A stretch of 64,000 nucleotides of DNA from JANLUX01 sp031366005 (GCA_031366005.1 JANLZB010000031.1:49059-113058), one strand, 5' to 3'; counted from the first letter of the stretch, positions 50,979 to 59,443 are shown. Notes: generated by a model not told the origin, from the sequence alone. Made by a program: numbers and translations.

Positions 50979-51730
50979 TCAATCTTGTTTTATCCGGTGG
51001 AGGAGTGAGGGGCATTGCACATCTTGGTGTGATAAAAATGCTGAAGGAGATGGGTATAAAAATCAATCATCTATCAGGCACAAGTTCAGGCGCTATTGTG
51101 GCTGCTTTTATTGCAGGAGGTTACCAGCCTGATGAATGCATGAACATTTTTATTAAAGAAAAAGTGCTTCGCAGATTACGTGCAACTATGCAAGCCGGTT
51201 TTTTTAAAATGGATGGATTGGAATCGTTTTATTTAAAATATTTTCCAGCCAATTCTTTTGAGTCATTAGAAAAAAAGTTGACTGTTTCTGCAACAGACAT
51301 TGTGAATGCTAAAACAATTTATTTTTCGAATGGTGAATTGATTCGTCCTTTACTTGCAGCAAGTTCTATTCCTGTAATATTCAAACCTGTTGTGTTTCGA
51401 AATTATACTTTACTGGATGGAGGCTTGCTGAACAATTTGCCGGTAGAACCTTTGTTAGAAGATAAGTTAGCAATCATTGGCGTGCATGTAAACCCGGTAG
51501 CAGTTGTTGATGAATTGCCTAACACATTTCGTGTAATGGAACGTTGTTTTAATCTTGCCGTTTATGCCAATGTGAAAGAACGAATGCGGCTCTGCGATTT
51601 AGTGATTGAACCTGCAGATTTGAAAAAATATTCAGTGCATCAATATTCAAAAGCAGAAGAAATATTTTTGATAGGATATGATTATGCGAAGAGTATAAGA
51701 AAGCAGATTGAAAACATAGTTGGAAATTAG
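50975..51730 (+). CDS. Patatin-like phospholipase (RssA type)
   Basis: A 251-residue single-domain patatin with the oxyanion loop GGGVRG (residues 8-13), the nucleophile elbow GTSSGA and a DGGLLNNLPVEPL motif bearing the catalytic Asp. No signal peptide; the protein acts in the cytoplasm or at the inner membrane. The start overlaps the ATL stop (ATGA), so translation is coupled, and the two make an operon. It is far smaller than the patatin fusion at 48.5 kb and is not a duplicate of it. Confidence 0.92.
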   Translation: MINLVLSGGGVRGIAHLGVIKMLKEMGIKINHLSGTSSGAIVAAFIAGGYQPDECMNIFIKEKVLRRLRATMQAGFFKMDGLESFYLKYFPANSFESLEKKLTVSATDIVNAKTIYFSNGELIRPLLAASSIPVIFKPVVFRNYTLLDGGLLNNLPVEPLLEDKLAIIGVHVNPVAVVDELPNTFRVMERCFNLAVYANVKERMRLCDLVIEPADLKKYSVHQYSKAEEIFLIGYDYAKSIRKQIENIVGN

Positions 51731-51790
51731 TTTGCAGTTTTCAGTTAATAAAATTCGTGCGTCAGCAACTGTAAACCCTCAACTGTAAAC
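51731..51790. repeat. GTTTAC-type palindrome with CGTGCGTCAGCAACTG core
   Basis: Left arm (GCAGTTTTCAGTTA), core CGTGCGTCAGCAACTGTAAA, then inverted units (CCTCAACTGTAAAC). It lies between two convergent stop codons. The core matches 17026-17090 at all but one base. Confidence 0.75.
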
Positions 51791-51791
51791 T

Positions 51792-53579
51792 TTATTGCTG
51801 CATCCACTTTTTATAAATCCTTTCCTGCTTCTGAGAAGGATTATCAATTCTTTCCAAAGCATAACTTGCTTTTGGTGAATTAATCAGTGTTACCATGATT
51901 GATTTCATTAACCCGTTTCTGCTAATTGTGAAATTTATTTTATCGCCAGTATTTTTCAACTGTAATGCTTTTGTAAGGTCATCACCAATCCTTAAACTAT
52001 CCACTGCAATTAATTCATCATTTACATTAATGCCGGCTTTCCATGCAGGAGAATTACGTTCAATATTTGTTACTGTTAATTTCCCCTCTTTAAAAGTGGA
52101 TGTTATACCGGAATAAATATTTTCCTGTATTTCATTTTTGTTTTTTAAACGCAATCCTGCTTTTTCTAAATACGAATTGTAATTTATCTTTTTGGGTTTT
52201 CTAACATGGTTTGCAAAAAAATCATTCATGTCAAGTCCTGAAACTGTTTTTATTGCATTGATTAAATCAGTCTCAGTATAACCAATCCATTTTTTCTTGT
52301 AAGTATTTTCATAAAGGAAACGCATTACATCATCCAGACTTTTCCTTCCATCGGTTGCATCCATCACCGTAAGGTCAATCATCAAAGCAATGAGTGAACC
52401 TTTTGTATAATAATTTGAAGTGGTGTTGGCAGAATTTTCATTGGGACGATAATATTTTATCCACGCATCATAGCTTGCTTCTGATGGACTTTGTATAGTA
52501 TCTCCTGGATTCTCAACGTAACTAAAACTTCCGGAAAGTGTATTTAAGTATTCGTCACCTGTTACAAAACCGCAACGTTGAACCATCAAATCATCATAGT
52601 AAGCAGTGAAACCTTCAGCAACATATAATAAGCCGGTATAATTCTCCGTGCTGTAATCATAAAGCAACAAAGTTTTTGGTCGTATTCTTTTTACATTCCA
52701 TAAATGAAAATATTCGTGTGCAACTAAAGACCAAAAACCATGGTAAGCACTCTCCGGTTCATAAGCCCACCTGTTCATTTGCAAAACACAGGAATTCAAA
52801 TGTTCTAATCCGCCACCAGGAGTATTGTGATTCAGCACAAAAAAAACATATCGCTTACAGGGGTTTTCACCAAATACTTTTGTCTCCTGCTCTGCAATTT
52901 TTGTGATATCTTTTTTAATTCGCTCTGGATCATAATTTCCTTTGCCAATCATCGCAACCTGGTGATTAACGCCAGCAGCTTTAAATTCTATGATATCCGG
53001 ATTCCCGATTTCTATTGGTGAATCAGCAAGCATATCATAATCAGGTGCAGTTAACATCCATTTGTTTCCTTTAACAGCATCCAGTGTAGTAATGATTTGT
53101 TTCCATTGTTTAGCAGGAATAATTTCTATCACAGATGATAGAGATAGCATTTTGTCCACATACATAAATATACTGCTGCCTGCTATAAATGCATGTTCTT
53201 CATCAATAAAGCTGGTTCGCACACTTAATTCATAAGCATACACACGATAATTAATTTTTATTGCTTCACTTTTCCCATTGGTTATTTCCCATGTTGATTT
53301 ATTTATTTTCTGTGCATCAAGGATGTTACCTTTATTATCAAATGCATTAAAGCCTTCCACATTCTTTTCAAATTCCCTTATCATATAAGAACCCGGAGCC
53401 CAGACAGGCATACTTACTCTTAACTTCTCGTTATGCCAATTGTTTATTTCCATCTGCACCTGAACATAATGGCTTTGTGGTTCATCAAATCGCAGTGTGT
53501 AATTTATTGTTGGTTGTGCTTTCGCAAAAATCCAGGTACAGGAAAGCAAGAGGATATTTAAGATAAATTTTCTCATCAA
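51792..53579 (-). CDS. M61 glycyl-aminopeptidase-like protease with PDZ domain
   Basis: A 595-residue exported metallopeptidase. After a signal peptide (about 1-21, ending FAKAQ) comes an N-terminal beta domain, then the M61 zinc motif HEYFHLWNVKRIRP at residues 288-301 with the downstream Glu (EGFTAYYDDL). A C-terminal PDZ domain (about 480-570, VTNIERNSPAWKAGINVND) follows. M61 enzymes release N-terminal Gly or Ala. It acts in the periplasm or outside. Single gene, convergent with the small patatin. Confidence 0.93.
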   Translation of the reverse strand: MMRKFILNILLLSCTWIFAKAQPTINYTLRFDEPQSHYVQVQMEINNWHNEKLRVSMPVWAPGSYMIREFEKNVEGFNAFDNKGNILDAQKINKSTWEITNGKSEAIKINYRVYAYELSVRTSFIDEEHAFIAGSSIFMYVDKMLSLSSVIEIIPAKQWKQIITTLDAVKGNKWMLTAPDYDMLADSPIEIGNPDIIEFKAAGVNHQVAMIGKGNYDPERIKKDITKIAEQETKVFGENPCKRYVFFVLNHNTPGGGLEHLNSCVLQMNRWAYEPESAYHGFWSLVAHEYFHLWNVKRIRPKTLLLYDYSTENYTGLLYVAEGFTAYYDDLMVQRCGFVTGDEYLNTLSGSFSYVENPGDTIQSPSEASYDAWIKYYRPNENSANTTSNYYTKGSLIALMIDLTVMDATDGRKSLDDVMRFLYENTYKKKWIGYTETDLINAIKTVSGLDMNDFFANHVRKPKKINYNSYLEKAGLRLKNKNEIQENIYSGITSTFKEGKLTVTNIERNSPAWKAGINVNDELIAVDSLRIGDDLTKALQLKNTGDKINFTISRNGLMKSIMVTLINSPKASYALERIDNPSQKQERIYKKWMQQ

Positions 53580-53702
53580 TGATTTTTAGGAATTAAAAGG
53601 AGCGAAAATAGTGAATGCAGTTTCTATAGTCAGATTTATAGGCTCATTAGGTATGAATCGCGATAGAATTATTATCTGTTTAAAAATTATTTTTTACTCA
53701 TC

Positions 53703-53732
53703 TTGTTAAAATGAAAAGTTTTGTTACTTTTG
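53703..53732 (+). promoter_or_regulatory. Promoter of the ribosomal protein operon
   Basis: TTG at 53703-53705 and TACTTTTG at 53725-53732 with a 19-bp spacer. Start near 53738; the leader of about 97 nt before rplC is long enough for regulation. The operon begins here, without rpsJ upstream. Confidence 0.7.
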
Positions 53733-53834
53733 CCGTCCCTTTTTAGGGGTAGCGTATGTTTACCTCTTAAAAACAAGGAACGTTCTCAGTTAAGGTTTAA
53801 TAATTAAGACCAAAACAACTAATAATTAGTTAAG

Positions 53835-54452
53835 ATGGCAGGAATAATAGGAAGAAAAGTAGGCATGACCAGCATTTTTGATGCTGATGGGAAAAACATC
53901 CCTTGCACAGTAGTGGAGGCAGGTCCATGCATTGTAACCCAGGTAAAAACAGAAGCCACTGATGGGTACAACGCTATTCAATTAGCGTTTGGCGAAAAGA
54001 AAGATAAACATGCTTCAGCGGGATTGAAAGGTCACGTTAAAAAGGCAAATACTACTCCCAAGCGCAAGTTTGTGGAGTTCACTGATTTTGAAAAGGAATT
54101 TGCACTTGGTGAAGAAGTTACTGCCAGCATTTTCAGCGATGGTGATTTTTGTGATGTGATTGGAACTTCTAAAGGAAAAGGTTTCCAGGGAGTTGTTAAG
54201 CGTCACGGATTTAGCGGTGTTGGTGGTGCCACTCACGGTCAACACAATCGTTTGCGTGCTCCTGGTTCACGTGGTGCTTCTTCATGGCCTTCAAGGGTTT
54301 TTAAGGGAATCCGCACTGCAGGACATATGGGTTCTGAAAGAGTGAAGATGCAGAATCTGCAAATTGTTAAAGTATTGCCAGAGCAAAACCTATTGCTTAT
54401 AAGAGGTGCAATACCTGGTCATAAAGGTTCATTTGTAATGGTGGAGAAATAA
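53835..54452 (+). CDS. rplC: 50S ribosomal protein L3
   Basis: A 205-residue protein of the large subunit that helps start 23S folding near the peptidyl transferase centre. MAGIIGRKVGMTSIFDADGK and the central GKGFQGVVKRHGF and GSRGASSWPSRVFKG are diagnostic. First gene of this operon; rpsJ, which normally precedes it, is absent, and the 255 bp upstream gap to the M61 gene holds only the promoter. Confidence 0.98.
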   Translation: MAGIIGRKVGMTSIFDADGKNIPCTVVEAGPCIVTQVKTEATDGYNAIQLAFGEKKDKHASAGLKGHVKKANTTPKRKFVEFTDFEKEFALGEEVTASIFSDGDFCDVIGTSKGKGFQGVVKRHGFSGVGGATHGQHNRLRAPGSRGASSWPSRVFKGIRTAGHMGSERVKMQNLQIVKVLPEQNLLLIRGAIPGHKGSFVMVEK

Positions 54453-54454
54453 TC

Positions 54455-55087
54455 ATGGAAATCGCTGTATTAAATATAACCGGTAAAGAAACCGGCAAGA
54501 ATGTAAAGTTGAATGCGGATATTTTCGGTATTGAGCCGAATGACCATGCAATTTATTTAGATGTGAAACAACACCTCGCTAATAAACGCCAGGGAACACA
54601 CGCAACTAAAGAACGTGCTGATGTTGCACGTACAACTAAGAAATTAAAACGCCAGAAGGGAACTGGTGGAGCTCGTGCAGGATCAATGAAATCTCCTTTG
54701 TTTAAAGGTGGAGGACGTGTTTTTGGACCACAGCCAAGGGATTATACTTTTAAGCTGAATAAGAAATTAAAACGTCTTGCGCGTTTATCAGCTCTTAGTT
54801 ATAAAGCAAAGAATAATATGATTACTGTGGTTGAAGATTTCAACTTTGATTCTCCAAAGACAAAGCAAATGACTGAGGTGATGAACAGTCTTAAAATTGC
54901 TGATAAGAAAACGCTGATGGTGTTACCGCAAAGCAATAAGAATGTTTATTTGTCTATGAGAAATTTACAAGGTAAAAAAGTAGTGACAGCATCTGATTTA
55001 AACACTTATGATATATTGAATGCGAATAGCCTGGTGATATCAGAAAGCTCGTTACCAATTATCGAAAGCATATTATTGAAACAATAA
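54455..55087 (+). CDS. rplD: 50S ribosomal protein L4
   Basis: A 210-residue protein lining the exit tunnel with its long loop (KKLKRQKGTGGARAGSMKSP). Other matches are FGIEPNDHAIYLDVKQHLAN and FGPQPRDYTFKLNKK. It follows rplC by 2 nt. In E. coli L4 represses its own operon; no matching leader structure was examined here. Confidence 0.97.
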   Translation: MEIAVLNITGKETGKNVKLNADIFGIEPNDHAIYLDVKQHLANKRQGTHATKERADVARTTKKLKRQKGTGGARAGSMKSPLFKGGGRVFGPQPRDYTFKLNKKLKRLARLSALSYKAKNNMITVVEDFNFDSPKTKQMTEVMNSLKIADKKTLMVLPQSNKNVYLSMRNLQGKKVVTASDLNTYDILNANSLVISESSLPIIESILLKQ

Positions 55088-55118
55088 AGTTTAGTATCAA
55101 TACAAATAACGAATTAGA

Positions 55119-55409
55119 ATGGAAATCCTGAAGAAGCCCATCATCACTGAAAAGATGAACCGTATAACGGAGAAGCAACCGCGTTATGGTTTTGTGGTGG
55201 ACAGACATGCCAATAAAATCGAGATAAAGAAAGCAGTTGAAGCTATGTATGGCGTAACTGTTGAATCGGTAAACACCATGATTTATCGCGGTAAAGGAAT
55301 GAGCCGTGGTACCAAGACTGGTTTTGTTACCGGCAAACGTCCTGATCATAAAAAAGCAGTTGTTACTTTAAAGAGTGGTGACACAATAGATTTCTTCAGC
55401 AGCATTTAA
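55119..55409 (+). CDS. rplW: 50S ribosomal protein L23
   Basis: A 96-residue protein at the tunnel exit where signal recognition particle and trigger factor dock. ILKKPIITEKMNRI, YGFVVDRHANKIEIKKAVE and VTVESVNTMIYRGKGMSRGT match the family. Standard place between rplD and rplB. Confidence 0.97.
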   Translation: MEILKKPIITEKMNRITEKQPRYGFVVDRHANKIEIKKAVEAMYGVTVESVNTMIYRGKGMSRGTKTGFVTGKRPDHKKAVVTLKSGDTIDFFSSI

Positions 55410-55428
55410 TTAATAGAGAAAGAGCATT

Positions 55429-56256
55429 ATGGGATTACAGAAATTACGTCCGATGACACCAAGTCAGCGTCATACAATAAAAAATGACTATGCTGATTTG
55501 ACTGTTGGAAACCAGCCTGAGAAATCACTGTTGGTAGCATTAAAGAATTCTGGCGGAAGAAATGATTCAGGTAAAATGACCATGCGCTATATTGGTGGAG
55601 GTCATCGCAAGCAATACCGTATTATTGATTTTAAACGCAATAAAATAAATATTCCGGGAACTGTTTCTACTGTTGAATATGATCCAAACCGTACTGCATT
55701 TATTGCATTGGTGGTTTACAGTGATGGTGAGAAGAGATACATTATTGCACCAAATGGAATTAAAGCAGGACAAAAAGTTATTTCCGGTGATAAGGCTACT
55801 CCTGAAATAGGAAATACAATGTTATTAAAAGATGTTCCATTGGGAACTTTGGTTCACAATATTGAAATACGTCCCGGTCAAGGTGGAAAGATTGCACGCA
55901 GTGCCGGTTCTTATGCTCAGTTGGCTGCCCGTGATGGTAAGTATGCAACGATGAAAATGCCTTCTGGTGAAACAAGAATTGTACTTGTTACCTGCATGGC
56001 AACTATAGGAACAGTATCAAACGGTGATCAGAATAAAGTAAGCTTAGGCAAGGCAGGACGTAACCGTTGGTTAGGCAGAAGACCTCGTGTGAGAGGTGTT
56101 GCAATGAACCCTGTTGATCACCCGATGGGTGGTGGTGAAGGACGCGCATCAGGAGGACATCCACGTTCACGTTCAGGAAAACTGGCTAAGGGAATGAAGA
56201 CACGCAAGAAAAATAATCCAAGTAATAAATACATTGTCGAAAGACGCAAAAAATAA
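55429..56256 (+). CDS. rplB: 50S ribosomal protein L2
   Basis: A 275-residue protein that binds 23S rRNA and is needed for subunit joining. RYIGGGHRKQYRIIDFKR near the start and the conserved C-terminal GVAMNPVDHPMGGGEGR with its His, then GHPRSRSGKLAKGMKTRKK, are diagnostic. Normal length. Confidence 0.98.
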   Translation: MGLQKLRPMTPSQRHTIKNDYADLTVGNQPEKSLLVALKNSGGRNDSGKMTMRYIGGGHRKQYRIIDFKRNKINIPGTVSTVEYDPNRTAFIALVVYSDGEKRYIIAPNGIKAGQKVISGDKATPEIGNTMLLKDVPLGTLVHNIEIRPGQGGKIARSAGSYAQLAARDGKYATMKMPSGETRIVLVTCMATIGTVSNGDQNKVSLGKAGRNRWLGRRPRVRGVAMNPVDHPMGGGEGRASGGHPRSRSGKLAKGMKTRKKNNPSNKYIVERRKK

Positions 56257-56268
56257 ATTCATTTACCA

Positions 56269-56568
56269 ATGAGTCGCTCACTAAAGAAAGGACCTTATAT
56301 TGATATTACGCTGGAACGCAAAGTGACAGCAATGAATGACAGCAAAAAGAAGTCGGTGATTAAATGCTGGACCCGCAGAAGCATGGTTTCTCCTGAGTTT
56401 GTTGGTCATACGTTTGCGGTGCATAACGGGAATAAATTTATCCCGGTGTATGTGACTGAAAACATGGTAGGACATAAGTTAGGTGAGTTTGCACCAACAC
56501 GTACCTTCAGAGGACACTCAGGAAATAAATCAGACAAGGCGGCACCTTCATCATCTAAGCAAAAATAA
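56269..56568 (+). CDS. rpsS: 30S ribosomal protein S19
   Basis: A 99-residue protein of the 30S head. It begins MSRSLKKGPYIDITLERKV and has VVHNGNKFIPVYVTENMVGH-like HNGNKFIPVYVTENMVGH and KLGEFAPTRTFRGHSG. The basic tail (KAAPSSSKQK) is slightly longer than in E. coli. Twelve nt after rplB. Confidence 0.97.
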   Translation: MSRSLKKGPYIDITLERKVTAMNDSKKKSVIKCWTRRSMVSPEFVGHTFAVHNGNKFIPVYVTENMVGHKLGEFAPTRTFRGHSGNKSDKAAPSSSKQK

Positions 56569-56570
56569 TT

Positions 56571-57017
56571 ATGGGAGCACGTAAAAGATTAGCAGCAGTA
56601 AACAGGAAGGAATTTGAAAAAACAATTGCTTTCGCTAAATTAAATAACTGTCCTACTTCTCCCCGAAAGATGAGATTGGTAGCAGACATGGTTCGTGGCA
56701 AGCGAGTGGATCTTGCATTGAATATGCTTCGCTTCAGCACAAAGGAAGCAGCAGGCCGTTTGGAAATATTACTGATGTCAGCACTTTCAAACTGGCAGGC
56801 AAAAAATGAAGCTGTTCGCATTGAAGACCAGGAACTGATTGTGAAAGAAGTTTTTGTAGATAGCGGCAGACAGTTAAAACGTTTACGTCCGGCACCACAG
56901 GGAAGAGGTCATCGTATCCGCAAACGCAGTAATCATATTACACTTATTGTTGATAGTAAAATTTCCAAAGCACCACAAACTGTCGAAGAAGCAGAAGTGG
57001 TGGAAGGAACAGCATAA
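56571..57017 (+). CDS. rplV: 50S ribosomal protein L22
   Basis: A 148-residue protein of the exit tunnel. Matches include LNNCPTSPRKMRLVADMVRG and the tunnel loop KRLRPAPQGRGHRIRKRSNH. About 38 residues longer than the E. coli protein, with an acidic C-terminal tail (TVEEAEVVEGTA). It starts 2 nt after rpsS; a small run of TATTAAGTATTGAGTAG lies in the 62-nt gap to rpsC. Confidence 0.96.
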   Translation: MGARKRLAAVNRKEFEKTIAFAKLNNCPTSPRKMRLVADMVRGKRVDLALNMLRFSTKEAAGRLEILLMSALSNWQAKNEAVRIEDQELIVKEVFVDSGRQLKRLRPAPQGRGHRIRKRSNHITLIVDSKISKAPQTVEEAEVVEGTA

Positions 57018-57079
57018 GGTTATTAAGTATTGAGTAGTTAGTATCAAGACAAAAAAATAAAAACGAAAACAAATAATAC

Positions 57080-57910
57080 ATGGGACAAAAAGCCAATCCG
57101 ATCGGTAATCGTTTAGGGATTATCCGTGGCTGGGATTCAAACTGGTATGGTGGAGATAACTATGCTGATAAGCTTGTTGAAGACGAAAAAATAAGAAAGT
57201 ACTTATATGCCCGTCTTATAAAAGGCGGTGTTTCAAAAATTGTTATTGAGCGCACGCTGAAGCTTATTACTGTAACAGTTCATACTGCCCGTCCGGGTAT
57301 TGTGATTGGTAAAGGCGGACAGGAAGTGGATAAGCTGAAAGAAGAATTAAAGAAGCTTACCAAAAAAGAAGTTCAGATAAATATTTTTGAGATAAAGCGT
57401 CCTGAACTGGATGCTCAGCTGGTGGCTGATGGTATAGCACGTCAGTTAGAAGCACGTATTTCTTTCAGAAGAGCAATGAAAACATCTGTTGCTTCCACAA
57501 TGAGAATGGGTGCTGAAGGAATCAAGATTGTAGTTTCAGGTCGCTTAGGTGGTGCTGAGATGGCACGTACCGAGCAATATAAAGAAGGAAGAATTCCATT
57601 GCACACTTTCCGTGCTGATATTGATTATGCGTTGGGAGAAGCGCAAACTACTTATGGTTTGATTGGTGTGAAGGTTTGGATTTGCAAAGGCGAGATTTAC
57701 GGAAAACGTGATTTATCTCCGAACGTTGGTTCAACAGCGCAGGCATCAAAAGGAAAGAGCAATGACCGCCCTGACAGAGGTGATCGCAGAGACGACCGTG
57801 GTGGTGATCGCAGAGGTGGTGACCGTGGCGGAAGAGGAGGCGGTGATCGTGGCGGAAGAAGTGGTGGTGGAGACAGAGGTGGACGTGGAGGAAATACACC
57901 ACGCGGATAA
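57080..57910 (+). CDS. rpsC: 30S ribosomal protein S3 with RGG-rich C-terminal tail
   Basis: S3 forms part of the mRNA entry channel. The 276-residue protein has KH domain 2 with VHTARPGIVIGKGGQEVDKL and the C-terminal S3 domain with RGAEGIKI-like MGAEGIKIVVSGRLGGAEMA. The core ends near residue 225. The remaining 50 residues are an Arg/Gly/Asp tail (RPDRGDRRDDRGGDRR, then GGRGGGDRGG), disordered and basic, of the kind that binds RNA. The tail DNA is a local near-tandem repeat of GGTGATCGTGGCGG. Such tails vary in Bacteroidota and can expand or contract. Confidence 0.97.
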   Translation: MGQKANPIGNRLGIIRGWDSNWYGGDNYADKLVEDEKIRKYLYARLIKGGVSKIVIERTLKLITVTVHTARPGIVIGKGGQEVDKLKEELKKLTKKEVQINIFEIKRPELDAQLVADGIARQLEARISFRRAMKTSVASTMRMGAEGIKIVVSGRLGGAEMARTEQYKEGRIPLHTFRADIDYALGEAQTTYGLIGVKVWICKGEIYGKRDLSPNVGSTAQASKGKSNDRPDRGDRRDDRGGDRRGGDRGGRGGGDRGGRSGGGDRGGRGGNTPRG

Positions 57911-57940
57911 ATTTATAAATAGAAAAAATCAAGAGTTGTT

Positions 57941-58363
57941 ATGTTACAGCCAAAGAAATCGAAATTCAGAAAACAGCATAAGATGGTTCCACGCGGAGTG
58001 GCAAGCCGTGGCGCTACACTCGCCTTCGGGTCGTTTGGAATCAAGTCAATGGAAATTTGCTGGTTAACAGCACGCCAGATAGAAGCAGCTAGGGTGGCAG
58101 TTACAAGGTTTATGAAACGTGAAGGTCAGATATGGATACGTGTGTTTCCGGATAAACCTATCACTAAGAAACCACAGGAAGTACGTATGGGAAAAGGTAA
58201 AGGAGCACCTGAATATTGGGTTGCAACTGTTAAGCCCGGAACCATCATATTTGAAGCAGAAGGTGTATCAATGGAAACGGCAAAAGAAGCGTTGCGTTTA
58301 GCAGCACAAAAACTTCCGGTAACAACTAAGTTTGTTGTAAGACCTGATTATGCTGCAGCTTAA
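57941..58363 (+). CDS. rplP: 50S ribosomal protein L16
   Basis: A 140-residue protein near the A site of the large subunit. MLQPKKSKFRKQHKMVPRG, the GSFGIKSMEICWLTARQIEA (20 residues) and RMGKGKGAPEYWVATVKPG match L16. Standard place before rpmC. Confidence 0.97.
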   Translation: MLQPKKSKFRKQHKMVPRGVASRGATLAFGSFGIKSMEICWLTARQIEAARVAVTRFMKREGQIWIRVFPDKPITKKPQEVRMGKGKGAPEYWVATVKPGTIIFEAEGVSMETAKEALRLAAQKLPVTTKFVVRPDYAAA

Positions 58364-58384
58364 TAATTTATAAAAGAAATAGAA

Positions 58385-58579
58385 ATGAAACAGTCAATAG
58401 TAAGCGACTTAACAACCGAAGAAATTCGCGAGAAAGTAAAAGAAGAGCGTGCAGCTTATGTTAAAATGAAAATGGCACACGCAGTTTCTCCACTTGATAA
58501 TGCATTGAAAATTAAAACGAGCCGTAGGGCAATCGCAAGAATGGAGACAGAACTTAAAAAAAGGTCATCAGTAAAATAA
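58385..58579 (+). CDS. rpmC: 50S ribosomal protein L29
   Basis: A 64-residue two-helix protein next to L23 at the tunnel exit. MKQSIVSDLTTEEIREKVKE, ERAAYVKMKMAHAVSPLDN and the terminal RRAIARMETELKKR match L29. Followed by a palindromic repeat inside the operon. Confidence 0.96.
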   Translation: MKQSIVSDLTTEEIREKVKEERAAYVKMKMAHAVSPLDNALKIKTSRRAIARMETELKKRSSVK

Positions 58580-58658
58580 ATGGTTTACGGTTTACAGTTT
58601 ACGGTTTAAAGTTGCTTATGCACGACAACCGTAAACCATAAACTCTAAACTGAAAACT
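58580..58658. repeat. GTTTACG-heptamer palindrome inside the ribosomal operon
   Basis: Left arm GGTTTACGGTTTACAGTTTA, core GTTGCTTATGCACGACAACC, right arm CGTAAACCATAAACTC. It separates rpmC from rpsQ. The core is the inverted form of the core at 17026-17090 and 51731-51790, with one or two changes. Confidence 0.8.
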
Positions 58659-58669
58659 TCAAGTATAAA

Positions 58670-58927
58670 ATGGAAGAAAGAGCATTAAGAAAAGAGAGAG
58701 TTGGTTTAGTAACCAGCACTAAAATGAATAAATCAATCGTTGTGTCGGTTGAGCGTAAGGAGAAACATCCTATGTATGGTAAGTTCATCAAGAAGACTAA
58801 GAAATTTATGGCTCATGATGAAAAGAATGAAAGCGGAGTAGGTGATACTGTAAAGATTATGGAGGTTCGCCCGATGAGTAAGTTGAAGCGCTGGAGATTG
58901 GTGGAGATTGTGGAGAAGGCGAAGTAA
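58670..58927 (+). CDS. rpsQ: 30S ribosomal protein S17
   Basis: An 85-residue OB-fold protein needed for 30S assembly. RKERVGLVTSTKMNKSIVVS, RKEKHPMYGKFIKKTKKF and GDTVKIMEVRPMSKLKRWRL match S17. It is the last gene of this operon; rplN, which normally follows, is absent and a terminator comes 70 bp on. Confidence 0.97.
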   Translation: MEERALRKERVGLVTSTKMNKSIVVSVERKEKHPMYGKFIKKTKKFMAHDEKNESGVGDTVKIMEVRPMSKLKRWRLVEIVEKAK

Positions 58928-58996
58928 TATTTTTACTTCAGATCCTGAAAACTATCAGATCTTTACTGAAAACAGAAAATATTATTTCAAAAAAAT

Positions 58997-59025
58997 AGCC
59001 TCGCTCATGCGGGGCTTTTTCTTTT
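58997..59025 (+). terminator. Terminator closing the ribosomal operon after rpsQ
   Basis: AGCCTCGC / GCGGGGCT stem (one G-T pair) with a TCAT loop, followed by TTTTTCTTTT. Its T-rich end overlaps the gap to the convergent response-regulator gene. Confidence 0.88.
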
Positions 59026-59026
59026 A

Positions 59027-59443
59027 TTATGCTTTTTGCTTACTTAAATCAAAGTGCTTTGCTAACACATCATCTAAATGCTGAAAGCTAACTGAGCTTT
59101 TAATAATATAATCCAATGCTCCTTTTTTTTTAGCGAGGTCTATTATTTTTTCGTTGTGTACGCTTGTGAGCATTATCACTTTAGTGTTAGGTGAAATCTC
59201 TTTGAGCTTTGTTAATATTTCCAGGCCATCTTTAGAACTACCTGAACCATCGAGAAAGTAATCCATCAAAACCAGATCAGGCTCTTCGAGGTTTCCCATT
59301 ATAAATTCTTTGATGAAATGATCGCCACTTGCAAATTCTTTGGTTTTAATATGAGGATACTTAGCAAGGTGATCAGTCAACATTGACCTTTCTATTTCGC
59401 TGTCATCAACAATAAATATGTTAGTTAGCTTTTCAGTTGCCAT
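59027..59443 (-). CDS. Single-domain response regulator
   Basis: A 138-residue CheY-like receiver. The acidic pocket is Asp13-Asp14 in FIVDDSEIE, the phospho-acceptor is Asp61 in LVLMDYFLDG, the switch Thr is in KVIMLTSVHN, and the conserved Lys is in DYIIKSSV. There is no output domain, so it signals through another protein. An exact consensus promoter lies upstream. No kinase is adjacent; the truncated kinase at the left edge is 58 kb away. Confidence 0.94.
   Translation of the reverse strand: MATEKLTNIFIVDDSEIERSMLTDHLAKYPHIKTKEFASGDHFIKEFIMGNLEEPDLVLMDYFLDGSGSSKDGLEILTKLKEISPNTKVIMLTSVHNEKIIDLAKKKGALDYIIKSSVSFQHLDDVLAKHFDLSKQKA

Noticed and set aside
48522..51730. The two patatin genes as a duplicated pair
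   Set aside because: The small patatin is of the RssA type and differs in sequence and length; only the general catalytic motifs are shared.
57648..57932. Minus-strand His-rich 94-residue frame over the rpsC tail
   Set aside because: Antisense of the RGG-coding repeat; His runs arise from the repeat composition.
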